Assembly (NCBI GenBank): GCA_001801085.1
Contig: MGWR01000061.1
Span: forward strand, 62,001 to 126,000
Direction: 5' to 3'
Origin: Gallionellales bacterium GWA2_60_142
GTDB lineage: Bacteria > Pseudomonadota > Gammaproteobacteria > Burkholderiales > Gallionellaceae
DNA length: 64,000 nt
The translations under genes were made by a program, and so were the position numbers. This document shows, piece after piece, positions 16,694 to 24,705 of the stretch (its first letter is position 1; the number at the start of each line of letters is the position of its first letter). The notes beneath the pieces were generated by a model. The model did no database searches, had not been told where the DNA came from, and saw only the letters and a list, made by a program, of their open reading frames with translations.

Positions 16694-17887
16694 TTATTGA
16701 TCACTGCCTGAACGTGTTGCATACCAATAGACCGTGCCCGCCAGCACTATTAACAGCGTCAACATCCAAATTGCCGCGTTCATATCCGAAGCACCGATTA
16801 CCCAAGCGGTCAGAACCGGCCCAAGCGCTCGCGCAAACAATGCAGGTGCAGACAGCATACCCAGCATAAGCGCATAACTTTTTCTGTCGAACAATTCGTT
16901 AAGGATGGTTCCTCGCACGATTGTCATGACACCATTGGACGCGCCGTAAACGATGGCAAATCCGAGGGCAAGCCAATAGTAGAACCCCATCAACTGAACA
17001 AGTAGCAGACTGGCCGCCAAAGCGGCCAGTGCAATCATCCCGGTCCTCGTCGAGGATATGCGATGCGCAACTGACAGTTCGGCAATACGCCCGGCCACCT
17101 GCATCGGACCTATTAACGCAAGTGCGGCTATCGCAAGCCAATCCGGCACTTGTTTGTCTGACATCACCAGGCTGGCATGAGATGAGATTGCCGCGGTAAC
17201 AAAGGCAGCCAGTGCGAACGCCATTGCCAGCAAGACGATCTGACGTTTGTTGGTTGTGGGAAGCGCCTCCTCCTTAGTGTGAGCGGCCGCAGCCATTGGC
17301 TTATACCCCAATGAAAGGTGCATTGGAAAACAGATAAGCAAATGCATCCCTGCATAGATCAGCAATGTTGTGCGCCAGCCTAGTTCGTATGCAAGCCAAT
17401 GCGTGAGCGGCCAATACAATGTACTGGCGAAGCCGCCGACTATTGTGATGACCCCGACCCCACGCCTGAAATTGGTCGAAAACATTTCCTGAAGTGTCGA
17501 AAATGCTGCTTCGTAAAGCGTCATCGACATTGCGATCCCAGCGAATAGCCAGCCGATCTGAAAAAGGATGAAGCTATTACTAAAGGCGACCATCACGAGG
17601 GCGATGGCAGCCAAGAGCGATCCCGCCGACATGACTATTCGGCCGCCATGCCGGTGAAGAAAACGCCCGACAGATGGGGCTGTCACGGCAGCCAGCAACA
17701 GCCCTGCCGAGTAGGCCCAAAAAATTAGCCCCAAACTCCAGCTCGTTTCATGCCGAATCGGTTCGGCCAGGAATGTAATGGCGTAGTACAGCGTGCCCCA
17801 CGATATGAGCTGCCCGAGGGATAGCATGAAAAGGGGAATGTGCGAGACATTCCCTTCGGTCACGTTGGGTGTGGTTAGCCGCAACAT
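16694..17887 (-). CDS. Major facilitator superfamily transporter
   Basis: 397 residues with 12 hydrophobic segments and an MFS pattern (SVGRFLHRHGGR after helix 2-3). The ATG at 17887 overlaps the stop of the flavoprotein gene, so the two are translationally coupled; an in-frame upstream start would overlap further. Third gene of a sigma factor-flavoprotein-MFS unit. Substrate unknown; export of the flavoprotein's product or of a metalloid/thiol compound is only a guess. Confidence 0.85.
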   Translation of the reverse strand: MLRLTTPNVTEGNVSHIPLFMLSLGQLISWGTLYYAITFLAEPIRHETSWSLGLIFWAYSAGLLLAAVTAPSVGRFLHRHGGRIVMSAGSLLAAIALVMVAFSNSFILFQIGWLFAGIAMSMTLYEAAFSTLQEMFSTNFRRGVGVITIVGGFASTLYWPLTHWLAYELGWRTTLLIYAGMHLLICFPMHLSLGYKPMAAAAHTKEEALPTTNKRQIVLLAMAFALAAFVTAAISSHASLVMSDKQVPDWLAIAALALIGPMQVAGRIAELSVAHRISSTRTGMIALAALAASLLLVQLMGFYYWLALGFAIVYGASNGVMTIVRGTILNELFDRKSYALMLGMLSAPALFARALGPVLTAWVIGASDMNAAIWMLTLLIVLAGTVYWYATRSGSDQ

Positions 17888-19269
17888 GCTACTTGTTTGG
17901 ATGATGTTACATTTCCAGTACTGCAACAAGATTGTTCCACTGCCAGACCTGTCGTTTTCTTTGGTTCAATACCGCAGCATCCGCCACGACCTCCAGAATC
18001 GGAGAAGTCCGAAGAACACACACCAGTTTCTGGCAGATCCAACTGCACGTCGTCCGCCGACGCGAAATCGCCAGCCATTGCTGCCGCAATTGATCGCACC
18101 TGTTCATACCCCGTAGCCATCAGGAACGTCGGCGCTCGGCCATAGCTCTTTGCTCCGGCAATGTAGAAATTGGGTTCCGGATGCGAGAGTTCACGGCGAC
18201 CATGGGGGCGGACCGTACCGCAACTGTGTTCATTGGGATCAATCAATGGCGCAAGCGCTTCGACGCTTTCCAGCCATGCGTCCAGACGCACCCGCAATTC
18301 GCGCGTGATACTGAGATCGGGACGTGAACCCGTCCCGGCGACAATCTCGTCAACTCCCTGTATTTGCGCAGCCTCGCCTTGATCCAACTCAGGTATTACA
18401 GTCAGAGATCCATTTTCATTGCGTATTTCGCGAATGTTGAAATTTTTATGCAAAGTGAGCTGACCGTTTTCAACAAGCGAGCGGAGCTTGATGCCCAGCG
18501 CCCCTCGCGCGGGAAGACCATCAGCTTCCCCACCTCCGAAAATTCGGGTGAGATTGCTGCCGCGAATGGCCCAGTGAATTCTGGTTCGCGGATCGTTTTT
18601 CGCAAGTTCGGCCAGTGCAATCAGACTGCCCGCTGCCGAATGCCCACCGCCCACCACAAGAATGCATTTACCCAGATACCGGTCGCGCAACCTGCCGAGT
18701 ATGTCCGGCATGCCGTATTCGATACGGTCAGCGAAATCGCGCTCGCCGATGGCCGGCAAGCCGTTCGCGCCGATTGGATTGGGTTGATGCCAGTTCCCTG
18801 TGGCATCTATTACGCCACTCGCCATGAACTCTTGCAGCTTGCCGCCAATCTCGGCGCGGATGATGAACGGGGCATGCTCCCGCCCCTTGGTTCTTACCTT
18901 GTCATACCCCTTCCGCGTAATCTCAACCACATGTGCATTTAGTTTGAGCCTGCTTTTTACCGCCGGAATTTCAGCAAAGGGTTGCAGATATTGCTGCACC
19001 ACTTCCCCGGCTGTAGGCAGGTCATCATCGCTCGGTGCGATCCACCCATTGGCTTCGAGCAGTTTCCTGGCTGCCTTGTCGATGTTGTAGCGCCACGGCG
19101 AGAACAATCTGACTTGTGCAAAATCACGGAAGCTGGTGGCGACCGCATTACCGGATTCAAAAATGACAGGGTTAAAGCCTTGCTCCAGCAAATGAGCGGC
19201 TGCGGCCAGACCAATCGGCCCTGCACCAAGGACGGCAATAGGGTATTCAGTATTCGATAAGGTATTCAA
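17875..19269 (-). CDS. FAD-dependent oxidoreductase with Cys-rich tail
   Basis: 464 residues from a TTG at 19269, chosen because AGGAGG lies 5 bases upstream and no ATG does. FAD site VLGAGPIGLAAAAHLLEQG (about 12-30), a second nucleotide site VVGGGHSAAGS (about 210), and ATG near 390: the flavin monooxygenase/thioredoxin-reductase-like layout. The last 45 residues carry CSSDFSDSGGRGGCCG, SCC and ACCG, seven cysteines in all, suggesting binding of a thiophilic metal or metalloid. Lies between a SigZ-like sigma gene and an MFS exporter. Confidence 0.82.
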   Translation of the reverse strand: MNTLSNTEYPIAVLGAGPIGLAAAAHLLEQGFNPVIFESGNAVATSFRDFAQVRLFSPWRYNIDKAARKLLEANGWIAPSDDDLPTAGEVVQQYLQPFAEIPAVKSRLKLNAHVVEITRKGYDKVRTKGREHAPFIIRAEIGGKLQEFMASGVIDATGNWHQPNPIGANGLPAIGERDFADRIEYGMPDILGRLRDRYLGKCILVVGGGHSAAGSLIALAELAKNDPRTRIHWAIRGSNLTRIFGGGEADGLPARGALGIKLRSLVENGQLTLHKNFNIREIRNENGSLTVIPELDQGEAAQIQGVDEIVAGTGSRPDLSITRELRVRLDAWLESVEALAPLIDPNEHSCGTVRPHGRRELSHPEPNFYIAGAKSYGRAPTFLMATGYEQVRSIAAAMAGDFASADDVQLDLPETGVCSSDFSDSGGRGGCCGIEPKKTTGLAVEQSCCSTGNVTSSKQVACCG

Positions 19270-19316
19270 GAAGTCCTCCTGTCGTTCAAAATGGCGGCAC
19301 ACGCTGTGCCACATCC

Positions 19317-19349
19317 CTATAGACGGAGAATTTCTGAAAAAGACGCAAA
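19317..19349 (-). promoter_or_regulatory. Candidate ECF-type promoter
   Basis: On the minus strand TTTGCGTC, 16 bases, then CGTCTATAG, about 45 bp before the flavoprotein TTG. CGTCTA is a classic ECF -10. The likely user is the SigZ-like factor encoded just upstream. Confidence 0.5.
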
Positions 19350-19354
19350 CTTTC

Positions 19355-19897
19355 TTAGCGAGGACGGCATCCGCGTTTGGGGTCGCGGAGTTCAAAGCCA
19401 ACAATACCGTTACTTCCGGTTTCTATATCACAGCATTCGGACAGACTCTGGCGCAACTTCTCTCGTCCGCGCTGCACTCTGGATTTTGCACCCGAAAGTG
19501 AAAGTCCTAATCGACCCGCCACTTCTTTCTGGGTCAATCCTTCGATTTCCGATAACACCAGCGCCGCCTTGTAAGGGGCTGGCAGATTATCGATAAGCGG
19601 TTGCAGGCAAGCAGCCAGATCACCAATAAAGTCCGGATCAGGTTCCAGAGCCGCCAGTTCGTCAGAAATTTCTTCGGATGGCTTCTGTATCCGGTAATGG
19701 TCCGCTATGACGTTGGCTGCAATACGGTACAGCCAAGCAACAAGGCTGCCATGTGACTTTACCGTGTGCAGGTTTGTGTGAGCCTTAATAAACACATCCT
19801 GGAGAATGTCATCTACAGCGTTACGATCCCGCACATGTTTTGAAATGTAATTGCGTAGCCGAACTTTGTGCTCGGTCCAAAAATCAGACGTGATCAT
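19355..19897 (-). CDS. ECF RNA polymerase sigma factor, SigZ-like
   Basis: 180 residues. Region 2 (DDILQDVFIKAHTNL, WLYRIAANVIADHYR) and region 4 (LPAPYKAALVLSEIEGLTQKEVAGRLGLSLSGAKSRVQRGREKL) are intact. The tail SECCDIE...RGCRPR with three cysteines recalls SigZ-type factors, which carry a cysteine-containing C-terminus and lack an obvious anti-sigma gene; none is seen here. It probably drives the downstream flavoprotein and MFS genes. Confidence 0.88.
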   Translation of the reverse strand: MITSDFWTEHKVRLRNYISKHVRDRNAVDDILQDVFIKAHTNLHTVKSHGSLVAWLYRIAANVIADHYRIQKPSEEISDELAALEPDPDFIGDLAACLQPLIDNLPAPYKAALVLSEIEGLTQKEVAGRLGLSLSGAKSRVQRGREKLRQSLSECCDIETGSNGIVGFELRDPKRGCRPR

Positions 19898-20042
19898 CTC
19901 TAAGGGTGTTCCGGATTATGGGCAAGAATGAATCGTTCAAGACTGCTACAGACGCGCATCTGTATCATCCACTTATCTCTCCTAGAGCGAAACTCTCACC
20001 TTGTGACATGTCTGAGTAGCATCCAGATTTCGCAGGTTGTGC

Positions 20043-20276
20043 CTACGTTACTGGCTCTGTTAATCGTGCCACGAGTTTGCGCACACGCGGGGCTACCACC
20101 AATACAGTAGGAAAGGCAATTGGCCATGCAGAAACAAAACCTTTCAACCATAGACGAGGCATATCCGTTGTCAGCCCTTGATTCACAAGCACAACCGTTC
20201 CAGAGATTATTGTCACCATGATGATGGATAACACGCAACCGAATAATAGGTCACCATATTTTGCGGGTAGTTTCAA
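20043..20276 (-). CDS. DUF2798 family small membrane protein
   Basis: 77 residues with two hydrophobic helices (LLFGCVLSIIMVTIISGTVV and the WLKGFVSAWPIAFPTVLVVAP region). The WxxxxxxxWPIAFP block followed by a basic RVRKLVARL end is typical of DUF2798. Function unknown. It stands alone, divergent from the DUF4242 gene. Confidence 0.8.
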   Translation of the reverse strand: MKLPAKYGDLLFGCVLSIIMVTIISGTVVLVNQGLTTDMPRLWLKGFVSAWPIAFPTVLVVAPRVRKLVARLTEPVT

Positions 20277-20337
20277 ATGATTCTCCGTCCTGTGTAATTG
20301 TATTAGACGATGCTACCGAAATTTATTGAGGTACTCC

Positions 20338-20401
20338 GTAGCAAAAACTACACAAGACAACAGTGATGAGAGTGCATGATTGACTACGTAGCTTTTGCTA
20401 C
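20338..20401 (+). promoter_or_regulatory. Paired GTAG/CTAC dyads upstream of DUF4242 copy 1
   Basis: GTAGCAAAAACTAC at 20338-20351 and GTAGCTTTTGCTAC at 20388-20401, start to start 50 bp. Similar pairs occur at 30124/30172 and 32601/32649, and the second dyad alone at 21201. Downstream, ATGATCGCTACA recurs and may be the -10. A shared operator is inferred. Confidence 0.7.
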
Positions 20402-20470
20402 AGATGGACCGGGCCATGATCGCTACACTCCCTGTCGCTACTCCTTCGCAGCGTTACACAGGAGATCAAC

Positions 20471-20773
20471 ATGAAACCGATGCGATTCTTTCTCGACACC
20501 CATGACCGGACACTCAAGACTTTCCCGGAAAAGCTTTCGGTGGACGATTTCGAGAAGTTCTATGCGCTGTACGAGAAGGCGTGCTACGAGGAAAGTGTCG
20601 TCCCTATCCGCCTGCACGTGAGTTACCAGGACGGCCGCGCCTTCTGCCTGAACATGGCGATCGATGCCGAAGCTTTGCGGCGCGCACATGAAAGGGTCGG
20701 ACTGCCGTTCGACTCGATCACCGAAGTGACGATCGCCACGCCGGGCGACACGTTCTTCAGACGCAGTGAATAA
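20471..20773 (+). CDS. DUF4242 family protein (copy 1)
   Basis: 100 residues, start set by AGGAGATCAAC. HVSYQDGRAFCLNMAIDAEA and RAHERVGLPFDSITEV match DUF4242, a ferredoxin-like fold family whose SCO4226 member binds nickel. No signal peptide. A near copy is at 32734-33039, and both are behind the same GTAGC dyads and an almost identical 5' leader. Role unknown; context is metal/oxidative stress. Confidence 0.85.
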   Translation: MKPMRFFLDTHDRTLKTFPEKLSVDDFEKFYALYEKACYEESVVPIRLHVSYQDGRAFCLNMAIDAEALRRAHERVGLPFDSITEVTIATPGDTFFRRSE

Positions 20774-20834
20774 TTGCCGGCCTGACTTTGCGTTATTTAA
20801 CTTTATGCAATTTATATCAAAAAAGGAGACAAGG

Positions 20835-21053
20835 ATGAATGCCCTAAGAATGTTGTTTATTTCTGTAGCTGGAATGATTTTGCTGGGAATCTGGTTGTCC
20901 GGTTTCGACAAAGTTCATTGGTTTCTGTATCTCCCAGTGGGGTTTTTCGCATTTGCCGGGATCACCGGCATTTGTCCCGGACTAATTTTCTGGAACAAGG
21001 TCGGTTTCAAAAATGAGGCGCTGGCCTGCGGCATGCGAAAACGCCAGGGCTAA
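20835..21053 (+). CDS. Small DUF2892-like membrane protein (copy 2)
   Basis: 72 residues behind AAAGGAGACAAGG. Two hydrophobic stretches and GITGICPGLIFWNKVGFK, then basic end. Paralogue of 15516-15731. 61 bp after DUF4242 copy 1, so probably co-transcribed with it. Confidence 0.75.
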   Translation: MNALRMLFISVAGMILLGIWLSGFDKVHWFLYLPVGFFAFAGITGICPGLIFWNKVGFKNEALACGMRKRQG

Positions 21054-21200
21054 GCCAAATACGTGGCGTAGTGCAAGCCGAAAAGCGCTGCGTGCGGCGA
21101 ATCCCTGCGTTTGTTCCGTTCTGGTTACCGGAGTTGCTCAATTCAGAATCACAATACACAACCACTTCGAATCATTGTGTGCACAAAATTGAGCGGAAAA

Positions 21201-21214
21201 GTAGCTTTTGCTAC
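21201..21214 (+). promoter_or_regulatory. GTAGC-TTTT-GCTAC dyad upstream of DUF4142 gene
   Basis: A perfect dyad 70 bp before the DUF4142 start, followed by the same ATGATCGCTACA and a GCTAC..GTAGC leader hairpin as at 20388. A single site here: no clear second dyad is seen 48-50 bp upstream. Confidence 0.7.
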
Positions 21215-21283
21215 AGATAATTCGGGTCATGATCGCTACATTTCCTCCCGCTACACCTTCGTAGCACCACACAGGAGAGCAAC

Positions 21284-21820
21284 ATGAAACATTCCATTCG
21301 CAATGTCGCACTATCCATCGCCGTCTTTCTTTCCATGGCCTCCGGCATGGCAAGTGCCGGCGTGCTGAACGACGCAACCATCTTCTCCATCTTCGACCAA
21401 GCCAACATGGCCGACATCACCACCGCGCGAATCGGCATCAAGAAGGCGCATAGCAAGGAAGTCCGCGAACTGGCGCAGATGGTCGTCGCGGACCACGAGG
21501 CAGTCCAGCACATGGGGCGTGAACTGGCGACGAAGCTTGGGGTCACGCCCTTGCCGCCGGACAACGACAAGAGCGTGGAAAACCTGGCCAAAGCCATCGC
21601 CAATCTCGACGGCAAAAACGGAGCGGAGTTCGACAAGGCGTATCTGCTCTACGAGATCGGCTTTCACCAATCGGTGATCGACGCGATCAAGGGAGCGCTG
21701 CTGCCGGCCATCAAGGATGATCAATTCAAGGCGCTGATGACCAAGGTACTGCCCGGTTTCGAGCATCACCTTGCCGCCACCAAGGTGGCAGCGAAAAAAC
21801 TCGGCATTCAGGTCATGTAG
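21284..21820 (+). CDS. DUF4142 family periplasmic protein
   Basis: 178 residues. Signal peptide about 1-25 (ending ASAG). The rest is a helical bundle with DQANMADITTARIGIKKAHS, VADHEAVQHMGRELA and a final PGFEHHLAATKVAAKKLG, the DUF4142 pattern, with two conserved His-containing helices reminiscent of ferritin-like folds. Often found with stress genes; metal binding is possible but not shown. Confidence 0.88.
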   Translation: MKHSIRNVALSIAVFLSMASGMASAGVLNDATIFSIFDQANMADITTARIGIKKAHSKEVRELAQMVVADHEAVQHMGRELATKLGVTPLPPDNDKSVENLAKAIANLDGKNGAEFDKAYLLYEIGFHQSVIDAIKGALLPAIKDDQFKALMTKVLPGFEHHLAATKVAAKKLGIQVM

Positions 21821-21831
21821 CGGGAAGACCC

Positions 21832-21874
21832 GGGGCAGGCCTGGCTTTTTAGTGTTCGTTTCTTGACTTGCCCC
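21832..21874 (+). terminator. Possible terminator after DUF4142 gene
   Basis: GGGGCAGG and CTTGCCCC enclose a T-rich 27-base loop and are followed by GTGTTTATGTTT. The long loop makes this tentative. Confidence 0.4.
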
Positions 21875-21904
21875 GTGTTTATGTTTATCTAGCACGGAGG
21901 AAAT

Positions 21905-22396
21905 ATGATCGTGAGCTGTAAAGTGTGTGGAAAGAGCATTGCGCCGAACAATAGAAACATAACGCATGGAATTTGCGATGAATGTACCAGCCAAGTATCT
22001 GGCTTGCCTGACAACAGCGTGTTACTTGAGTCCATCGATGCGCCAGTTCTTTTGATGCAGGAAAATCCAAGACGGGTTGTTACTGCGAATAGAGAAGCGC
22101 TTGAATTGTTCGAAAAAGAATTGCACGAGGTTGAAAGACACAGAGGCGGCGAAGTATTCGACTGTATTCATTCGTTCACAGAAGCCGGGTGCGGAAAGGA
22201 TGTGAATTGCGAAGGCTGCAAAATCAAGGATGCGATCATCGATACGTTCACTACGGCTAATTCACATAACGGCATTTCGACCGAACTGTTCATCCAAAAG
22301 TCCAATGGCACAAAAACCTACGCATTGCAGGTGTCAACCGAAAAGGTTGGCGACTTGGCATTGGTGCGGATTGATCGCTATAAGACCGATGCGTAA
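21905..22396 (+). CDS. PAS-like protein with N-terminal zinc ribbon
   Basis: 163 residues. Begins CKVCGK...GICDEC, a CxxC pair of pairs that should bind zinc. Then SIDAPVLLMQENPRRVVTANREALELF, a PAS-type opening; further cysteines in CIHSFTEAGCGKDVNCEGC may hold a redox centre or heme. It ends at the PAS beta strands with no output domain. Precedes a methyltransferase by 48 bp. A single-domain sensor is inferred. Confidence 0.65.
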   Translation: MIVSCKVCGKSIAPNNRNITHGICDECTSQVSGLPDNSVLLESIDAPVLLMQENPRRVVTANREALELFEKELHEVERHRGGEVFDCIHSFTEAGCGKDVNCEGCKIKDAIIDTFTTANSHNGISTELFIQKSNGTKTYALQVSTEKVGDLALVRIDRYKTDA

Positions 22397-22444
22397 CACT
22401 TCGAACCAGCGCTCTTGTTCCGGCGTTACGCGTAAGAAAGGGCA

Positions 22445-23155
22445 ATGCCAATGATAGAGCAGATATTTGATGTCGCCCCGCTTGACGAAGTGGAAGAAGG
22501 AATCTTCTCGTGCCTTGGTGCGAACGAGCGTGCGAGCAGCTACGACAATAAGGTCGACGCCTACGACATGGTCGTCGGCAACCGCTTCTACAACAGGTTC
22601 GTTTGGGGGAACTGGCCTTCGGCTTACCGGGAATTCTGCAGACAGGCCCTGGCAAGCTCCCGAGGCGGCGCGTTTCTGGATGTCGGTTGCGGCTCGCTTG
22701 TTTTTACGGCTGGCGTGTACGCGGAAGCCGAAAACAAGTTGATCATCCTCCTGGATCGCTCCATTGGCATGCTTGTCAAAGGCAGGGATAGAATCACGAG
22801 AATAAAAGGATTTGTGCCAAACAATATCGTGTTCATTCAGGGTGATGTTTTTAACCTGCCTTTCAAAACTCATGTTTTTGACACTGTCGCTTCCTTTGGT
22901 GTGCTTCACCTCTTTGACGACAAATACGGACTCCTTAGCGAGCTGGAGCGGGTGAAGCGCAACGATGGGCATTTGTATTATTCAAGCCTGGTCGGCAACA
23001 ATGCTATCGGCAGGAAGTATCTCGAAATACTAAAACAAGCAGGTGAAGTCGCAACGTGTCATTCCAGCGAGTCATTGGGCAACCTCATTTCAACAATGTC
23101 TTTTGAACACAAGTCAAACAGCATCGGGAATGTGGCGTATTTCAGAAGCGCATGA
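22445..23155 (+). CDS. Class I SAM-dependent methyltransferase
   Basis: 236 residues. Motif I is FLDVGCGSLVFTA (about 79-91), motif II region IILLDRSIGM, post-II IVFIQGDVFNLPF, motif III TVASFGVLHLF. These place it with class I methyltransferases of the UbiE/small-molecule kind. The substrate cannot be told. A start at 22451 is also possible. It probably forms a transcription unit with the PAS-like gene. Confidence 0.85.
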   Translation: MPMIEQIFDVAPLDEVEEGIFSCLGANERASSYDNKVDAYDMVVGNRFYNRFVWGNWPSAYREFCRQALASSRGGAFLDVGCGSLVFTAGVYAEAENKLIILLDRSIGMLVKGRDRITRIKGFVPNNIVFIQGDVFNLPFKTHVFDTVASFGVLHLFDDKYGLLSELERVKRNDGHLYYSSLVGNNAIGRKYLEILKQAGEVATCHSSESLGNLISTMSFEHKSNSIGNVAYFRSA

Positions 23156-23182
23156 CAAATCCATCAATGCGGATCGCAGCGA

Positions 23183-24190
23183 TCAACAATTGCGACAGAG
23201 TACGATCCTGTAACGCGCCTGACCGCTTCTCAGTCTTGCTATCGCCTGGTTGATGTCCTCGAACCGGAATTTTTCTATTTGAGGCCTGATGCGGTGCAGC
23301 CTGGCGAAATCCAGCATTTTGGCAATCGTGGCCGGACTGCCCACCGGCGAACCGGAAACGGAGCGTTGTTTGCCGATCAGCGAGAATACATTGATATCGA
23401 GGGGTTCCAGCGTTGCGCCGACAAAGTGCAAGCGCCCGCGCGGACTCAGGGTGCTCAAATAGAGGTTCCAGTCCAGTTTGACATTGACCGTGGAAATGAT
23501 GAAATCGAAACGGCCTGCAGCAGCCTTGATCTCATCCGCATCGCGGGAATTCAACGTGTGGTGAGCGCCCAGACTGAGCGCTTCTTTCTTCTTGGCTTCG
23601 GTGGAGGTAAAAGCCGTGACTTCGCAGCCCCAGGCATTGAGAAATTCCACAGCCATGTGTCCCAGGCCGCCGATGCCGATCACCGCGACCTTGTCGGTAG
23701 GCTTGATGTTGAACTGCACCAGCGGATTGAAAACTGTGATGCCGCCGCAAAACAGGGGGCCGGCAGATTCCAGGTCGATGCCGTCAGGGATGGGAACGAC
23801 GCTGTTCGAGGCAGCGCGCACTTTGTCTGCAAATCCCCCGTGATGGCCGATGATGGTGGCCTGAGAATTGGAGCACAAGTTGTGATCTCCCGCGCGACAC
23901 AGCGAACATTCGTCGCAGTATCCTGCATGCCAACCCAGCCCCACGACCTGTCCGATTGATAGTTCCTTGACCTGATTTCCAACCTGACTGATCTTTCCAA
24001 CTACTTCATGGCCTGGCACCACGGGGTATTGGGTATCCCCCCAATCACTGTCGATCACATTCAGATCGCTATGGCAAATGCCGCAGTAGTGGACATCAAT
24101 CTCCACCTCATGCGGCTTCAACTCGCCGGGATCGTACTCGAAGGGTTTTAGCAGGCCTTTGGGTTCATATGCGGCATAGGCTTTAATCAT
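23183..24190 (-). CDS. Zinc-dependent NAD(P) alcohol/aldehyde dehydrogenase
   Basis: 335 residues. HYCGICHSDLNVID and PGHEVVGKISQVG hold the catalytic zinc ligands; the four-cysteine structural zinc site is CDECSLCRAGDHNLC; Rossmann motif GIGGLGHMAVEF. It resembles YahK/AdhC-type NADPH aldehyde reductases. Its start overlaps the cueR stop (ATGA), so it is expressed with the copper genes. Its role there may be removal of toxic aldehydes under copper stress; that is inference. Confidence 0.9.
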   Translation of the reverse strand: MIKAYAAYEPKGLLKPFEYDPGELKPHEVEIDVHYCGICHSDLNVIDSDWGDTQYPVVPGHEVVGKISQVGNQVKELSIGQVVGLGWHAGYCDECSLCRAGDHNLCSNSQATIIGHHGGFADKVRAASNSVVPIPDGIDLESAGPLFCGGITVFNPLVQFNIKPTDKVAVIGIGGLGHMAVEFLNAWGCEVTAFTSTEAKKKEALSLGAHHTLNSRDADEIKAAAGRFDFIISTVNVKLDWNLYLSTLSPRGRLHFVGATLEPLDINVFSLIGKQRSVSGSPVGSPATIAKMLDFARLHRIRPQIEKFRFEDINQAIARLRSGQARYRIVLCRNC

Positions 24191-24639
24191 TTTGCTTCTC
24201 CTTTAAATGTTCTCGGGCTGCTGCTGATCACAGCACCTGCGACTTCTCTTTCCTTGTTGCTTAGGCCATCCAGAATCGGACAGTCTGGCCGATGGTCGCC
24301 ATGACAATGCGTCGCCAGTGTACGCAGGGTGCCGATCATGCCGTTTAGCTCAGCCACCTTGGCCTCCAGTGCGCTGATGTGAGCCAGCGCCAAGGCCTTT
24401 ACCTCGCGACTCTCGCGACCGCGGTTTTGCCACAGAGAAAGCAGCTCACGGATAGTATCGAGCCCGAAGCCAAGATCTCGTGCAGCACGGATAAACCGCA
24501 GGGTGCTGGCATCGTTGTCGGTGTAATAGCGATAGCCAGCCTCGGAGCGCGGTGCAGCGGGGAACAAACCGATCGCCTCGTAGTGGCGGATCATCTTTAC
24601 TGACACGCCGCTGCGTTTGGCAGCTTCACCGATGTTCAT
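24187..24639 (-). CDS. cueR: CueR/HmrR-type MerR regulator
   Basis: 150 residues from the ATG at 24639 (GGGGGAATAAAC upstream). MNIGEAAKRSGVSVKMIRHYE is the MerR winged helix. The metal loop CHGDHRPDC (C-x7-C) near residue 112-120 is the Cu(I)/Ag(I) site of CueR. Lies between copA and the dehydrogenase on the same strand, so it controls its own operon from the copA promoter. Confidence 0.9.
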   Translation of the reverse strand: MNIGEAAKRSGVSVKMIRHYEAIGLFPAAPRSEAGYRYYTDNDASTLRFIRAARDLGFGLDTIRELLSLWQNRGRESREVKALALAHISALEAKVAELNGMIGTLRTLATHCHGDHRPDCPILDGLSNKEREVAGAVISSSPRTFKGEAK

Positions 24640-24705
24640 GTTTATTCCCCCGGTCAAATATGCATCTGTGCATCGTTGCGGAATGTGCTCTACAGCTGGA
24701 CCCTG

